NCBI RefSeq assembly: GCF_032598905.1
Contig: NZ_CP122458.1
Location: forward strand, 3,224,001-3,288,000
Origin: Streptomyces sp. 11x1
GTDB taxonomy: Bacteria > Actinomycetota > Actinomycetes > Streptomycetales > Streptomycetaceae
Length of the DNA: 64,000 bases
Direction of reading: 5' to 3'
Shown piece after piece: positions 60,773 through 64,000 of the stretch. Positions within the stretch are counted from its first letter, which is position 1. Every line of letters begins with the position of its first letter. Made by a program: the position numbers and the translations under genes. Under the pieces are notes generated by a model that made no database searches, had not been told where the DNA came from, and saw only the letters and a list, made by a program, of their open reading frames with translations.

Positions 60773-60918
60773 TTGTGTGTAGACATACGCGTGAGTAGTT
60801 AACAAAGTGCCGGAATGCCCACCCGCACTGTGTGGGAAGGCTCCACCGGTACGTCCCGCTGGCCCCACCTCCCCACACCCTCATCCGCCCACCCACGTTG
60901 ACGCGGACAGGAGCGGTC

Positions 60919-63053
<2,135 letters not shown>

Positions 63054-63057
<4 letters not shown>

Positions 63058-64000
63058 TCGTCAACGAGCCCGTTCCGGACACCTTCGAGGACACGCCGCA
63101 GAAGGACCGGGACCCGGACTGGTTCAAACGCGCTGTCTTCTACGAGGTCCTCGTCCGGTCCTTCCAGGACAGTGACGGCGACGGCATCGGCGACCTCAAG
63201 GGCCTGACCGCGAAACTCGACTACCTGCAGTGGCTGGGCATCGACTGCATCTGGCTCCCGCCGTTCTTCAAGTCCCCGCTGCGCGACGGCGGTTACGACG
63301 TCTCGGACTACACCGCCGTCCTCCCCGAATTCGGCGACCTCGCCGACTTCGTGGAATTCGTCGACGCCGCCCACCAACGCGGCATGCGCGTCATCATCGA
63401 CTTCGTCATGAACCACACCAGCGACCAGCACCCGTGGTTCCAGGAATCGAGGAAGGACCCCGACGGACCCTACGGCGACTACTACGTCTGGGCCGACGAC
63501 GACAAACAGTTCCCCGGCGCCCGCATCATCTTCGTCGACACCGAAGCCTCCAACTGGACCTTCGACCCCGTCCGCAAACAGTACTTCTGGCACCGCTTCT
63601 TCTCCCACCAGCCCGATCTCAACTACGAGAACCCGGCCGTGCAGGAGGAGATGATCTCGGCGCTGAGGTTCTGGCTGGACCTGGGCATCGACGGGTTCCG
63701 GCTGGACGCGGTGCCGTACCTGTACCAGCAGGAGGGCACCAACTGCGAAAACCTTCCCGCAACCCATGACTTCCTCAAGCGGGTGCGGAAGGAGATCGAC
63801 GCGCACTACCCCGACACGGTCATCCTCGCGGAGGCGAACCAGTGGCCCGAGGACGTCGTCGACTACTTCGGTGACTTCGCCAGCGGCGGCGACGAATGCC
63901 ACATGGCGTTCCACTTCCCCGTCATGCCCCGCATCTTCATGGCCGTACGACGGGAATCGCGCTACCCGGTCTCGGAAATCCTCGCCAAGACCCCCGCCAT
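63054..64000 (+). CDS. treS: Trehalose synthase TreS, 3' end outside window
   Basis: About 315 residues visible from an ATG at 63054 overlapping the glgE stop; the frame is open to the window edge. GH13_16 features: [50 protein letters not shown], the calcium-site DGDGIGD, nucleophile Asp218 in [14 protein letters not shown] and acid Glu260 in [12 protein letters not shown]. It interconverts maltose and trehalose and, with the maltokinase Pep2 expected downstream, supplies maltose-1-phosphate to GlgE. The C-terminal beta domain is not in view. Confidence 0.95.

Overview
The window is high-GC actinobacterial DNA with the codon bias, GTG starts and gene families of Streptomyces: GlgE-pathway genes, Ala/Pro-rich proteins, M4 and S8 secreted proteases, and L,D-transpeptidases with Ig-like domains. 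I see no rRNA, tRNA or CRISPR array.

Layout. 1-7257 is the 3' part of a phage-tail-like contractile injection system (LysM tube/baseplate protein, VgrG-type spike, gp25, baseplate J, tail protein I), ending with a zinc-ribbon/single-membrane-span protein that resembles the CisA membrane partner. 7349-11856 is a scarred region: a small frameshifted gene, a copper monooxygenase-like lipoprotein, two abutting IS5-family insertion sequences and the 3' stump of a fatty-acid desaturase. 11853-17262 is a DesK/DesR-like two-component pair followed by an ABC ATPase and an FtsX-type permease. 17474-20088 is an MFS exporter with an FAD monooxygenase. 20057-22339 (minus) is a three-gene module: truncated tyrosine recombinase, XRE-type DNA-binding protein and zinc-ribbon protein, with a perfect 23-bp palindrome upstream.

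22665-51136 looks like chromosomal core: an EF-hand protein, GNAT enzyme, beta-propeller lipoprotein, HATPase, enoyl-CoA hydratase, two L,D-transpeptidases, GlgX debranching enzyme, a two-component pair whose kinase is frameshifted, ABC-2 and heterodimeric ABC exporters (the first behind a PafBC/RecA-NDp-type promoter), an F420-type oxidoreductase divergent from an HxlR regulator, tandem M4 metalloproteases with matching promoters, and a DUF1990 protein. 51216-56374 is accessory again: an AAA ATPase with a PD-(D/E)XK-like tail, then a nest of IS30 fragment, IS5-like element split by an antisense group II intron, and ISL3 end. 56496-64000 returns to glycogen/maltosyl metabolism: glgP, a subtilisin, glgE and the start of treS.

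Functionally, GlgX, GlgP, GlgE and TreS form one alpha-glucan/trehalose network. The mobile elements have left several stumps (desaturase, transposases), and a truncated recombinase and a frameshifted kinase add further broken genes, so this strain carries a fair load of recent gene decay.
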